Origin: Berberis thunbergii | Taxonomy: Eukaryota; Streptophyta; Magnoliopsida; Ranunculales; Berberidaceae | Reading direction: 5' to 3' | Length of the DNA: 64,000 bases | NCBI GenBank assembly: GCA_003290165.1 | Contig: QNQO01000201.1 | Span: forward strand, 496,001-560,000 | Part shown: positions 10,002 through 20,757 of the stretch, piece by piece | How positions within the stretch are numbered: position 1 is the first letter of the stretch | How the letters are laid out: every line of letters begins with the position of its first letter | Made by a program: the position numbers and the translations under genes | Notes under the pieces: generated by a model | Databases searched by the model: none | What the model saw: only the letters and a program-made list of their open reading frames with translations | Told to the model about the DNA's origin: nothing

Positions 10002-12295
10002 TTATTCTGACGACTCAAAGACCATTTTGAAGCCTGCATAAGACATCTTCTTGTAATAAGGAAGGTCACATTCTGGATGCTCTTCCTTCATCAGCGCCAA
10101 CAATTCTAATCTCCCATGCACGACCCAACGGAATTCACACTTGCCTTGTGCCTTGAGAAGTTCTTCCTTGTGTGCCTTTGCTTCAGCAAGTTTACACTCC
10201 AACAGCTCCAGCTTGCCTATCAGCACATAAACCTGAGATCGCTCAGTAACCAGGCTATTGTTAACTATGCTAAGTTCATGTTGCTAAAGAAGAAGTTGGT
10301 CCCTAGCTTTCCTGACTTCCCGAGCACTGAATTCCACGTCGGCCTCTAACTGATGTCTCTGGGCAACCCACACAAACTCCTTCATGGCGTTATCCTCAAC
10401 AAAAGACTGCAATTTAGAGCGCATCTTAGTCGCAACTTCTTGGGCAATTTCTAGATCACGGCAGACCAAGTTCAACTCTTGTCTAGATCTGTTTCTTGTG
10501 GACACCGCCTCTGCTAAATCAGACTCAAAGGCATCAACGACAAACTATTTCAGCCCAGTCTCTTCAATCTACTTTCTTGGCAACTCAATCTCGAAAAGTG
10601 CATCAGAATATGACTTCTGCATCGAGAATACACACTTCATGGTGTATACCCTCTCGCGAGCCACATCGACTTTTGTGTAATGACAACCACCTAGCTCAAT
10701 TGGGACGTCCCCAAGATAAGGTGTTCCAACCCCGTATCCATATGCCTTTACAGCGTATCCTCCTCGGGCTTTGAAGTTTGGTCCATCAGCTAGTTGTAAC
10801 GCCTCCTTATATGCTTCCTCCAAGCATAATACACGTCAACCTCTTGGTGTTAGGCATGGTTGCTCATATTTACAATGTTCGAAGGAAATAGATTCATCCG
10901 CGCATCTGGATGTGGAATCATGCCAACACCGCCCTTTATAGTCTCCACCGCACCTAGGCCCTCATCCACACCCTTCCCTTTGTCACCAGCATCCGACCCT
11001 TTATTGCAAGTCGGCTCAGCAAAATATTTGATGTGTGGTCTGGAGAGAAATAGGGGACACTGCGGACTACAAGAAGGACAACTTACACTGCCACAACCAA
11101 TGTCGGACGATTGAACTCAAGGACCTCAGGCGAATCCTCATCAGACCTTTCAATAAAACGGTTATGGATTGGTCAACATTAGTAGAAGATGCCACAACAA
11201 CTGACATCAACTTCTCACTCAAAGCTTCAGTGTGCCCGGTGCTCAATTTCGACGCATCATCAACCCTTTCTAATTGCAAGTGGTCCTTCTGCCAGCCAGA
11301 TACAACGACCTCCGCATTGGAGGGCTGGTCAGGTTCACGTTCTTCCCTTACTAGAACAGGTCGTTTGGGAACCGACTTGGCCCCAGCGCAAGACCTCTTA
11401 GAGCTAATGAAGGAGGCAAACATCTCAGAAAGCCTTTCTGTGTGGAACAAGGCAGGAGCCTTAACTTTAGAAGCCTTCCTTCTCCTAGAAGCGGCTCCAC
11501 CTTCAGACTTAACCTTCGACACTCTGTAAATAGTGGGGGTCACGTGCCAATTGACCCACAATCCCCTGCGACTTAAGTTGGTAGGACAAATAACATTCTC
11601 CATACTCATCCACGACATGTCAGGGAATGCCTTTATAGTGACTTTCTCCTTTGAAGAAAGAAGAGTAGTGGGGAACGTCCCTACAAAGAAAACCATGCGA
11701 CAATCAACATACAATCAACGCAACATAATCAAAGGGTGAAACTATACTTACGAAGAGGCTTGAATTCTCTTTCAAGCAGATGATCCTTGAATTCAAAGTA
11801 CTTCGGATCCGAAGAAGCCAAGAAGCAGTATTTCTGCTAGAATTTGAAGTCATCTGACAACTTCTCGAAGCAAGACGGCGACATCATCTTACAAACAGTG
11901 TGATTATTCAGCCGATGGGAAGTCAACAACTAGATCACCCTCAGAATCACGCGGACACCAACATCCTTCACCCTGATCATTATGATAAGGCTAATCCTGT
12001 ATCCATTAGATACCAATTGGGCAGGAGGGATTCCAAAAAAATTTGGGAAGCCCCAGATCTCATCAAGCACGGGAAAATAGACTCTAGTTTGAAGCATCCT
12101 GCGGTGCAAACAAACAAATCCTTTTGAAGGAAACATCGGTGTCTGATCATCGCTTAGTGTATAGAATGGCAGGTCTTCAGGGACCTCGAATGTCTTTCAG
12201 ATATTAGCAAGGCGCGATTTGGATGTCGACCTATCTTCAAAGAACTGGAAGCCCTTGGCTTGAAGCTCATCGTCAAGGTGATTTTGGCGAGCCAT
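10002..12295 (-). pseudogene. N1 antisense ORF (Tat-lineage extra ORF), decayed
   Basis: Read on the minus strand, it begins MARQNHLDDELQAKGFQFFE at about 12295. It continues with VYFPVLDEIWGFPNFFGIPP and AQLVSNGYRISLIIMIRV, a pattern like the putative gypsy-type transposon domain (Pfam Transposase_28 family) seen in plant antisense ORFs. A 215-codon open part (11714-11067) is charged and has no known motif. The C-terminal part (10823-10002) is predicted coiled coil (REVRKARDQ, LLECKLAEAKAHKEELLKAQ). Stops and frame changes break it. Function is unknown; homologous ORFs occur in A and B at the same place. The stretch 9301-10001 holds no gene I can support. Confidence 0.7.
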
Positions 12296-12556
12296 GAAAA
12301 AGATGAATAAACTTTCAATCAAAAGATGCACAGAGCAGAGTCTCTAAAAGTGAAGAAATGGAAGAATCAATCTGCAGAAAGGGAGATCTAAATAGGGATT
12401 GGTTTCCCGCCTCTTTTCCACTGAACCCACGCACGCTTAATTAATGAAGCGTGTCGCTCGAGTAACGGTTCAAACTCAATCATCATGAGTGGTGTATATT
12501 TTCAAGAAGTGAATTAGTAAACCGATACGATGGCCCACTAACTCAGGGCGAACAAC

Positions 12557-13202
12557 TGATGAACACCAAAACATAATCTCTTCTACACTGTACACGTGTC
12601 ATGATGATCTCGAGAAGTAACGACCTAAGCGTCAGCCCAACACTGATCTTGCCCAAGTGGTTTCAAGCCTACATAACGTAGTCCGCCAGACAGACCCCAA
12701 TCATTACAGCCTGCTAAGCCCACACGTCTCACAACTATTCTCAATACTCGTAAGCCCTATTAAGGCAAGTATCTCGGGGATCAGATTTGGACAGGCAAGA
12801 CAACAATGTACACTTTGCTTCCAACTAGGAAGCAAATACCAGAGTATACGTCGCATACAAAAATGTTTATCTATGAACAACACTCTGATTGGGAACTATC
12901 TCCCGCGTATCTAGGAGTACAAGTCTAAGAGGGAAACTTTCCTCCACAACATGACTCCTAATTAGATAAGGATATCCACGAAGATATTCTTCCCTAAACT
13001 ATGCCACTGATGGCCTGGTTGAACCAGGACTCCAGCACTATAAATAAGACATAGGGTTGGTAAGCTAAGCTATGCTACAAATTCCCTATTTACAACATTA
13101 CACCTTCCTTAGATCGGCCACCACAACGGTGGTTCGTGGCTCATGTGCATGTCAGCAGGTCAACAGGTCAAGGTCAAGTAAAAAGCGAAATCGACTGCAT
13201 CA
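12557..13202 (+). repeat. 3' LTR of element N1
   Basis: It is about 646 bp and matches 3845-4514. It starts TGATGAACACC and ends GACTGCATCA, followed by the AAGCT duplication. TATAAATA lies at 13039-13046, at the position equivalent to the 5' LTR TATA box. The upstream polypurine tract is poor (CTCAGGGCGAACAAC). Confidence 0.88.
13118..13132 (+). promoter_or_regulatory. Conserved LTR hairpin, N1 3' LTR copy
   Basis: CCACC-ACAAC-GGTGG is identical to the 5' LTR copy even though nearby bases differ between the two LTRs. Confidence 0.6.
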
Positions 13203-14335
13203 AAGCTGAATCTAGAAAAATGTACATTTGGAGTAGAATCAGGAAAGTTTCTTGGATACATGGTCAATCAGAGAGGAATCAAAGCTGATCCATAACAAAT
13301 AAAAACACTCCACAACAAGGAATCGCCAATTAACATCAAGGGTGTGCAAAGCCTTAATGGTAGAATAACAACTTTGAACATATTCATTTCCAAGTGGTCA
13401 GATAAATGTCTTCATTTTTTCAAAATTTTGAAAGGAAATAAGATGTTCAAATGGAATGTAGAATGCAACAAATCTTTCCAAAGCCTAAAGGCGTATATGG
13501 GAAGCACTGAACTACTGTCAAAACCAAGCACATGAGAAACATTGTATTTATACTTGTCAGTGTCTGAACATGCAGTCAGCTCAGCATTGATACGAAAGGA
13601 GAAGGGCGCACAAAAGCCTTTCTATTACGTCAACAAAACATTTGCGGACGCATAAATTAATTACTCGGCTTTAGAGGAGCTGGCACTTGCCCTGGTCATA
13701 ACTTTAAAAAAGCTACGACTATATTTCCAAGCTCATCTCTGAACTATCCGGAAGGATGGTAAAATGGGCAATAGAGCTTGGGTAGTTCAACATCAGCTAC
13801 ACACCTAAAACTGCAATAAAAGTTCGAGCATTAGTAGATTTCATTGTTGAATTCACAGACATCAATGAACATCAACCAAATAACAATTAAGAAGATGAGC
13901 AAACAGAATGAACTATTCACGAATGGATTCTGCGCTGCGATGGAGCATCCAACGAAATGGGAAGTGGAGCTGGAATAATCCTTTATAACTCGGAAGGCGT
14001 AACATTGGAAAATGAAATAAAGTTTAGTTTTAAAGCCGAGAATGAAGCAGTGATAGTTGGATTGCAATTGGTCAAACACTTTGGAGTAAAAGAAATCAAC
14101 GTTTTCATCGACTTCAAACTGGTGGTCAATCAGCTGAATGGAGAATTCCAAATTAAAGATGCTCAGATGAAAGCCTGTCACCAATAGACTACTAAGTTGA
14201 TGGAAAGCTTCCAAGTTGCAACCATTCAATGATGTGCAAAAACAGAGAACAAAAGAGCTGACAAGTTGGCTAAGGAGGCATACGAGTTGAAGAAATCGAT
14301 AATCCGCTCATCACAATACATGAAAGTTACATACT
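13203..14335 (+). pseudogene. Element A RT end, RNase H and second RNase H
   Basis: This continues A's polyprotein after N1. KLNLEKCTFGVESGKFLGYM completes RT (13206-13265). The first RNase H reads LYLSVSEHAVSSALIRKEKG and NYSALEELALALV (about 13550-13700). A second RNase H, of the archaeal or plant type, lies at 13919-14187: ILRCDGASNEMGSGAGIILY, then AENEAVIVGLQL and VFIDFKLVVNQLNGEFQIKD. Its first Asp and Glu positions are present. Two RNase H domains in one pol are known only from the Tat lineage among plant gypsy elements, which supports the lineage call. Several stops make it inactive. Confidence 0.85.
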
Positions 14336-14539
14336 AGAAAATCAAGTGCAAGAAACATGTGCAACGGATAAGGAGAACAACTAGATGACTCCAATCCTAG
14401 CGTACATACAAAACGGAACACTTCCAACAGATAAAATGGAGGTCGTAAACTATAAATTTGAGCATCACGGTACACACTGATTAATGACACTCTACAGAAG
14501 GTCTGCCACAAGACCGTTGCTAAGATGTCTCTCACCCAA

Positions 14540-15465
14540 CGATGTCGATTATGTTATGTGAGAGATTCACCATGGCATATGCAGGAATCACCCAAAAGGA
14601 AGATCATTAGGTCACAAGGATTTAACACTGGGTTACTACTGACCAACAATGCAAACAAATGCAAGCGAACTCATTCGCACCTGTGACAAATGCCAATGAT
14701 TCGCCCCATATACTCGCATGCCAGGCCAAAATCTAATCTTGGTGAGCGGTCCATAACCCTTTGCACACTTGGGAATGGACATCGTAGGACCACTTCTAGT
14801 GTTTGATAAAAATAAATTCCTCCTTATAGCGGTTGATTACATCACTAAATTGGTAGAAGTGGAGCCGTTAGCAAAGATTGGAGAAACTTAAATCGAAAAT
14901 TTTCTCTGAAAAGATATAATATGCAAATTTTGAGTCCCAAGAGTAATTTTCATTGATAACGGGAAACAACTTGAAGGCAATAAAGTCAAGAAGTGCGAAA
15001 ACTTAAGTATCAAACAACACTTCTCAGTGCCCGCCCACCCGTAAGCAAACGGACAAGCCAAACTGACCAATAGAACAATCCTAGAAGCAATAAAAAGAAG
15101 CTTGAAGCATCAAAAGGATTGTGGGTGTCTGAATTACCAGGCATCTTTCGGGCTTACAGAACAACGAAAAGAACTCCAATTGAAAAAACCCTATTTGCCC
15201 TTGCATACAGATCTGAAACAATGGTACCAGTAGAAATTGGTATGCCAACATTCAGAACCGAATAATTTTGAGCAGAGGGTAACAATGAAGCACTAAGAGT
15301 CGGATTAGATCTCCTTGAAGAGAAGCGAGAAACGGCTTCGATCAAAACAACAACCTACCAACAAGGGATGACGAGCTACTATAACAAAAAATGAAAACGT
15401 TGCATGTTCAATGTCGGCAACTGGGTGCTCCGAAAAAATCAACTCAACACAAAAGAACTAGGCGC
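14540..15465 (+). pseudogene. Element A integrase, N-terminal and core
   Basis: The zinc-binding end reads as HH...C-x2-C, with EIHHGICRNHPKGRSL and ASELIRTCDKCQ (14567-14700). The core follows with HLGMDIVGPLLVFDKNKFLL and IAVDYITKLVEVEPLAK (first Asp), VIFIDNGKQLEGNKVKKCEN (second Asp) and NRTILEAIKRSLK (third acidic residue), so a D-D-E pattern remains. Premature stops occur at several points. The C-terminal part is interrupted at 15466 by a hAT-like insertion and resumes at 16030-16038. Confidence 0.85.
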
Positions 15466-16029
15466 TAGGGGTGGGAAACCCATCCGGCAATCCCGATCCC
15501 GATCCCATCCCAGTCTCGTCCCTATCCCATCTCGTCCTAATTTTGTCGGGTCTTTTTGGGATTGATCAAACCCATCCCAATCCCGTCTCGTCTCGATCTA
15601 GAGTGGGATGGGATCGGGATGGAGATTTTCAATCCTGCCCATCCCGTCTTAAACTTATTTATTTAATATTTATTTTAATAGTTTTAATCAAATTACTCTT
15701 CTAAAAGAAAGTTTATGATGTGTTGAAATTAAATCAAAACATCTATTGTTTGAAAATTTACTTGTTTGATTTGGTACTATTTGGTTAGATAGAAACATTA
15801 GTTAGGATATTGTAAGTAAAATAGAACCCATGAAAACTTATGCTTTTTCACATTTTAGATTGGTTATATGAACATTATTTTTGTAAAAAATAAATGCAAA
15901 TGATTATTTGGGTTAGTTTTGCACTACGATTATATAGTTGGAGATTTGGTACATGCTCATCCCGTCCCGATCCCGTTCGGGATGGGACGAGGTCGGGATT
16001 AGGCCTATCTCGTCCCGTGCCCACTCCTA
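15466..16029 (+). mobile_element. 564-bp hAT-like non-autonomous element in A's integrase
   Basis: The ends are TAGGGGTGGG and CCCACTCCTA, a near-perfect inverted repeat. The flanking 8-bp duplication is CTAGGCGC (15458-15465) and TTAGGCGC (16030-16037), 7 of 8 identical. Next to both ends are runs of CCCGATCCC and CCCGTCCC and their complements, typical of sub-terminal transposase-binding repeats in hAT elements. The centre is AT-rich and non-coding. TIR sequence and TSD length both fit the hAT superfamily. Confidence 0.88.
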
Positions 16030-16037
16030 TTAGGCGC

Positions 16038-16179
16038 GGGTAAACTGAATCCAAATTGGAAATGCGCGTACAAAGTGAAAAAAATCAATAAACAAGGAAC
16101 ATACTGGTTGGAGGACATAAAAGGTGAACAACTACAACGACCATGGAATGTCAAGCACTTGAAGAAGTATTATCAATAA
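16038..16179 (+). pseudogene. Element A integrase C-terminal tail
   Basis: After the hAT-like element the polyprotein reads KLNPNWKCAYKVKKINKQGT, YWLEDIKGEQLQRPWNVKHL and KKYYQ, then a stop at about 16177-16179. This is the normal end of a Tat pol. No chromodomain follows, as expected for this lineage. Confidence 0.8.
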
Positions 16180-16697
16180 AACTTCCAAATTTAAACCCTT
16201 CATCTTATGTTCAAACAATCAAGTCTAGTTAGGATGTCAAAGTCAGACTAAAAATTTACTCATAAAACACCTAGCACGACCAGTGTATCGAGCTACAAGT
16301 AAAACTAAAAAAATATATATAAAGATCAGGAAAAATAAATCTGACGTACAAATAGAACTTCTGGTCTGATCAACCATGAAGCAAACTTATAAAAGCCTGA
16401 ACATATAAGTCGGACTTATGCACAAATCTTCAGGTCGACTAGAATGTACGGCCTTGAAGTATGTTTGAACATTTGGACGTATAAAGTCAGATATACTAAA
16501 ATAGCTTCTAAATTACTAATATGTCGACCCACAAAGCATACTTATAAGAAATTCGGATGAACGAGTCAAAATTCAATAAAAAATGTCAAAAGCAAAAACA
16601 TCTAAGTCTAGACTAATAAGTTAGACGAAGAGACATACAAAATACAAACAACAATTATAGATAAAACGAGTTTTCATTAATTCTTTATTTCATTACA
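16180..16697 (+). other. Element A spacer between pol and antisense ORF
   Basis: The stretch is AT-rich and non-coding. Phrases such as CTTCTGGTCTGATCAACCA (near 16359) and CAGGTCGACTAGA (near 16431) recur in element B's spacer, near 19335 and in the 136-bp repeats. This shows that A and B share this region, but in A it is not arranged as a clear array. Confidence 0.5.
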
Positions 16698-16967
16698 TCA
16701 GAAGAAGAACTTACATGGATTGGAGAAGGGCAATGCATTCAATGCAACACTCAAAGAGACATTCGGAGGAGGTTGAGTATTCGTGTCAACAACACTGTCA
16801 CTTAATGGCATGGGTTCGGATGGAAGAAGAGATGATTGTTCACCATCAGCCGAATCACTTAGTGAATCCGAAACAAATTCCTCTTCGTCCTCAAAGACTT
16901 GGTCAGCCAAACCACGATACCTCAACAGATCTAAACCCTTCGACTCCATAAAATCAATAAGGTCAAG
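16698..16967 (-). pseudogene. Element A antisense ORF, C-terminal end (separated from its start by element B)
   Basis: On the minus strand it reads RLDLIDFMESKGLDLLRYRG, then LADQVFEDEEEFVSD and a serine- and acid-rich tail ending NPCKFFF. It matches element B's ending GLSVNLSQYRQLVYRTFEEE. The upstream part of the same ORF is at 34585-36804; its last residues, ANWKRVVDG, join this piece once B and one copy of ACGAC are removed. The C-terminal piece is uninterrupted. Confidence 0.75.
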
Positions 16968-16972
16968 ACGAC

Positions 16973-17460
16973 TGATGATACATCAAAATAGACTGATCAT
17001 CACGACCGTACACGTGGTAGAGAGCATCGATCACAAGGATATAGCATCTAATTTATTGGGTTCGCTCATAAAACCCAAAAAGAATGAAGAATTCACAGAG
17101 GCCCAAATGAGGCCCACCAGTGAGAAGACATAAACAAAGCCCTAATCCAGGCCCAACACGATCTCTCTCATAAAGAAGAGGAACGTTGCACCAAAAAGAG
17201 TCGTGGAGGGAGTTACGCCTCCAAAGGCGCATCTCTATTAAGGAGGAGACTATTATAAGAAACATCTCCTTTCGTTGCGCCTCACATGCTTAAGTCATAC
17301 AGAGAATTAACTGCGACCATTATAAAAAGTAAAGGGAACATTTGACACAGGTATGCAACGTTAACTGAGTTTTTTTTCCAGATTTCTTGTCTTTTTCAAA
17401 CAGAGTTGCCGACTTAAGTATCAGAGTGCCTTTAGCCACCAAAAAGGTGGTCCTCGGCGA
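16973..17460 (+). repeat. 5' LTR of element B, 3' end damaged
   Basis: It aligns with 34015-34579 from TGATGATACATCAAAATA through the hairpin at 17436-17450, then the match is lost. The last 60-odd bp of the LTR and the primer site cannot be found, so a deletion probably joins the LTR to the gag leader. TATAAAAA lies at 17321-17328. Confidence 0.85.
17436..17450 (+). promoter_or_regulatory. Conserved LTR hairpin, element B 5' LTR copy
   Basis: CCACC-AAAAA-GGTGG has the same stem as in N1 with a different loop. It is preceded by TATCAGAGTGCCTTTAG. Confidence 0.6.
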
Positions 17461-17782
17461 GTTTCTTTTCTAAAAAACAAGATCCATAGTGATAAAGCTC
17501 ACACAATCTGATAGAAGATCAACAAACCATCAAAACAAATGACACACTCTACAGATCCTCAACCCAACGGTGATTGCGACAACTCTCCTACAGGCACAGC
17601 CCCAACAAAAGTCCGCCAACTGAACTCAAGGGAGTGACGAGATCCTAGCAGAATACCAACAAGGAAATTTTGAGAGCAATGAGCTCCCCCAAGACAAGAC
17701 TCCACAATGTGACGGAACGCTTGCTGGAATTTCGTTCAGAATAGGAGTCACAGATCCCAACATACTATACAAGTTAGCCAAG

Positions 17783-19066
17783 TTGTCATTCTCTTACGCC
17801 TTCATGAAAACAACAATGCAAAAAAAGTTCACTCTGCCAAAGTTTAAAGTGTATGATGGTATCACCTACCCAACAGATCACTTGAGACAATTCCACCACA
17901 TGATGGCCTTAAAGGAAATCACAGAGTCGATCCTATGCAGAACATTTTCGATCAACCTCACTTCCACAACGATGAATTGGTTCAACAACCTACCACTGAG
18001 GTCGATAGACTCCTTCCAAGTTTTAGCAACCGTTTTTATCCTAGATTCATCATAAGCCAACGGATGAGAAAATGACCACACTCCCTTCTTCATATCAGAC
18101 AGAAGCCCTAAAAGACAATACGGGAATATGTCACTCGCTTTACGAATGAATTGACAATGATTGATGGATGTAGCGATGACACAGTTGCTGCAACCTTTGT
18201 TCTAAATTGAAGAGAGGCCCCTTATTTGATGCCCTTAACCTGGACCCTCCAAAAGGCATAGCGGCCTGCTAAAAACAACACAAAAACACACCTCCCTTGA
18301 AGAAATGAAAGCTGCAAGGATGAAGAATGAATAGGAAAGGGAAAACCATTCAAGAAAATGGGAAAGGAAATAATAAAGAAGATGAGATGATGGACCACGT
18401 GAAGATAACAATCATTCTAATAAATATCGAAACGACGGAAGAATCAAATCCAATCAGGGGCAATCCAGGAAGTCACAATCAGCATGGCCCAATCACGAGC
18501 AGATAATCAGTGTAATGAAAAGGGAATACAAACCATACACGACTCTAAAGACAAGCCGAACCAACATCTTAAAGCACATGGAGAATTGGGAGAACGTCAA
18601 CTGGCTACCCAGGATGAGAGGAAACCCAGAAGGAAAAGACAAAAACAAGTACTGCTCCTTTCACAAGGATCACGAACATGATATCGAAGACTGCTACATG
18701 CTTAAAGAGGAAATCGAGCATTGCGTCCAAAGAGGGCGACTCAATGATTTCATTGGGATACTAGACAAACAACTCAAAGGAAAAGAAAATGCAAATACCA
18801 CCGTCACAAGATCGAAAGAACGATCCAGGGAACTGATATACGCTCTATGCTACATCTACCCCAGCAAAGAAGCATCTCCCACTCAAGCAGATCGATATCA
18901 AAGTAGAAAGATTAACACTCTCAAGACAGTTGAATTGACCGACTCGAGACTCTACCAGCAGATACAAATGCAATCCACATTACCAATAAAAGAATTAGCG
19001 ACAACGAATTCTATTAGCCTCAGCGATGAGCAAATAACAGGTCAAGCAAAGGAGATCATGAAATAA
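17783..19066 (+). pseudogene. Element B gag, decayed
   Basis: The capsid part reads FMKTTMQKKFTLPKFKVYDG and HLRQFHHMMALKEITESILC, with FNNLPLRSIDSFQVLA (17810-18030). After a run of stops the frame reopens at 18515-19066, where NKYCSFHKDHEHDIEDCYML plus KEEIEHCVQRGRL forms the Tat-type zinc segment. The open 183-codon tail ends LSDEQITGQAKEIMK at 19064. The protease expected next is absent. The gag is homologous to N1 gag (NKYCSYHKEGGHNTNDC), which supports common ancestry. Confidence 0.85.
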
Positions 19067-19344
19067 ACAAGAAATAACAGCATAGGCGTGAAACACCAAT
19101 GCGAGGATAGACATCAGCCACACGAGGATTAAAAAGAAATCGTTCCACAATGTAGCATAGCTGTTCCACAAAAGCAACCGTTAGAAATGGTCACGACATC
19201 CAGGTAGGAAAAATCAATAAAATTTCAAATTCAAAATCAACATGCCACGAAGGAGAACAACTTCAAACAAAGCTCATGCAAAACAAGTAAAACGAAGAAA
19301 AAAGAATCAAGACGCAAGATGGATATATATAATAAACTTCTGGT

Positions 19345-20220
19345 CTGATCAACCAAAGAAGAAAAAGTTGGACGAACGAGTCAACTAATTAAAATGACTT
19401 CGAGTCAAATGAGACGTCGAGTTAATGAAGTAAAAGTTGGACGAATGAGTCAACTAAGTAAAACGACTTCGGGTCGACTAGAGCGTTGAACCAACGAAGC
19501 TAAAGTGGACGAATGAGTAAACTTAACACAGAAACTTTGAGTCAATTGAGACGTCGAGTTGATGAATTAAAAGTTGGATGAACGAGTCAACTAAGTAAAA
19601 CAATTTCGGGTCGACTAGTGCATTGAACCAACGAAGCCAAAGTGGACGAATGTTTCAACTTAACACAAAAACTTCGAGTCGACTGAGACGTCGAGTTAAC
19701 GAAGTAAGATGGACGAACGAGTCGACTAAGTAAAATGACTTCGGGTCGACTAGAGCATCAAACCAACGAAGCCAAAGTGGATGAATGAGTCAACTTAACA
19801 CAGAAACTTCGAGTCGACTAAGATGTCGAATTAACAAAGTAAAAGTTGGACAAACGAGTCAACTAAGTAAAACGACTTCGGGTCAACTAGAGCATCGAAC
19901 CAACGAAGCCAAAGTGGACGAATGAGTCAACTTAACACAAAAACTTCGAGTCGACTGAGACATCGAGATAACGAAGTAAAAGTTGGAAAAGCGAGTCAAC
20001 TAAGTTAAATGACTTCGGGTCGACTAGCGCGTCGAACCAATGAAGCCAAAGTGAACGAGTCAACTTAACACAAAAACTTTGAGTCAACTGAGACGTCGAG
20101 TTAACGAAGTAAAAATTGGATGAATGAACCAACTAAGTAAAAATGACTTCAGGTCGACTAGAGCTTCAAACCAAAGAAGTAAAAGTTGAGCGAACAATTC
20201 AACGAAATAAAAGCAACTTC
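19345..20220 (+). repeat. Tandem array of about 136-bp dimeric repeats in element B
   Basis: The mark CTTCGGGTCGACTAG recurs with GGG at 19471, 19608, 19743, 19880, 20017 and (as AGG) 20151, steps of 134-137. Each unit consists of two related halves of about 68 bp: one with CAACTAAGTAAAACGACTTC, the other with CAACTTAACACAAAAACTTC. The array is therefore a dimer-based higher-order repeat. It lies between gag and the antisense ORF. Flanks 19067-19344 and 20221-20757 hold no gene; the left flank has phrases shared with element A's spacer. Confidence 0.9.
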
Positions 20221-20757
20221 GTGTCTAGCCAGCAAGGCAAAACTTGAAGGAAACAATTTCGAGACAACCGAATCAACAAACCAACTCAAAATAGGCAAAT
20301 TTCGCTTTGATCAAACAAGCAAAGCAAACGACGGAGGAACAAGTTAGTGTAACTTATGAGAGCCTTGGATTAACTAACACATAACAAAGTAGAAGACAAA
20401 CAGACAAATGGCTTTCTCACAAAAAGCTCTGAGACGACAAACACAAGGTTGAGACATACATACCAAATCAGCAAAAGATAGACAAAGATATAGCTATAAA
20501 AATAAAAGCTGGAGTACAAATCATTTAGACAACAACGGACGAATGAAGTCAACAAGACGAGCCATTACCATGAAGAAAAACAAAGGAAACAACTCTTGTT
20601 CTTTAATCAAAAGCTACACTATTACATTCAAAGATAACAAAGGGATAGAAGATTAAGGGGAACGATCTATAACATCCTCAGTGATACCATTTGTCGGAAG
20701 AGAAGTAGCCCGATCATTGACAGTGGCTCTCTCTTTATGAGGAGAAGGTGGCGGCTC

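Larger units (their letters stand above)
3845..13202 (+). mobile_element. Element N1: non-autonomous Tat-type LTR retrotransposon (gag, protease and antisense ORF, no RT or integrase)
   Basis: Two LTRs (3845-4514 and 12557-13202) flank about 8 kb. The outer ends are TGATG and CATCA. The 5-bp target duplication AAGCT lies at 3840-3844 and 13203-13207, inside element A's RT. Reading inward, there is a primer site, gag, protease, a long non-coding spacer with tandem repeats, and a decayed antisense ORF. No RT, RNase H or integrase motif was found in any frame between 6533 and 12556, so it must have moved with help from another element. Confidence 0.88.

Noticed and set aside
11035..11529. 164-codon plus-strand ORF
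   Set aside because: Shadow of the minus-strand antisense ORF of N1 (11714-11067), which has the family context.
19345..20220. CRISPR-like array
   Set aside because: Units are contiguous 136-bp dimers with no unique spacers, and the genome is a plant.
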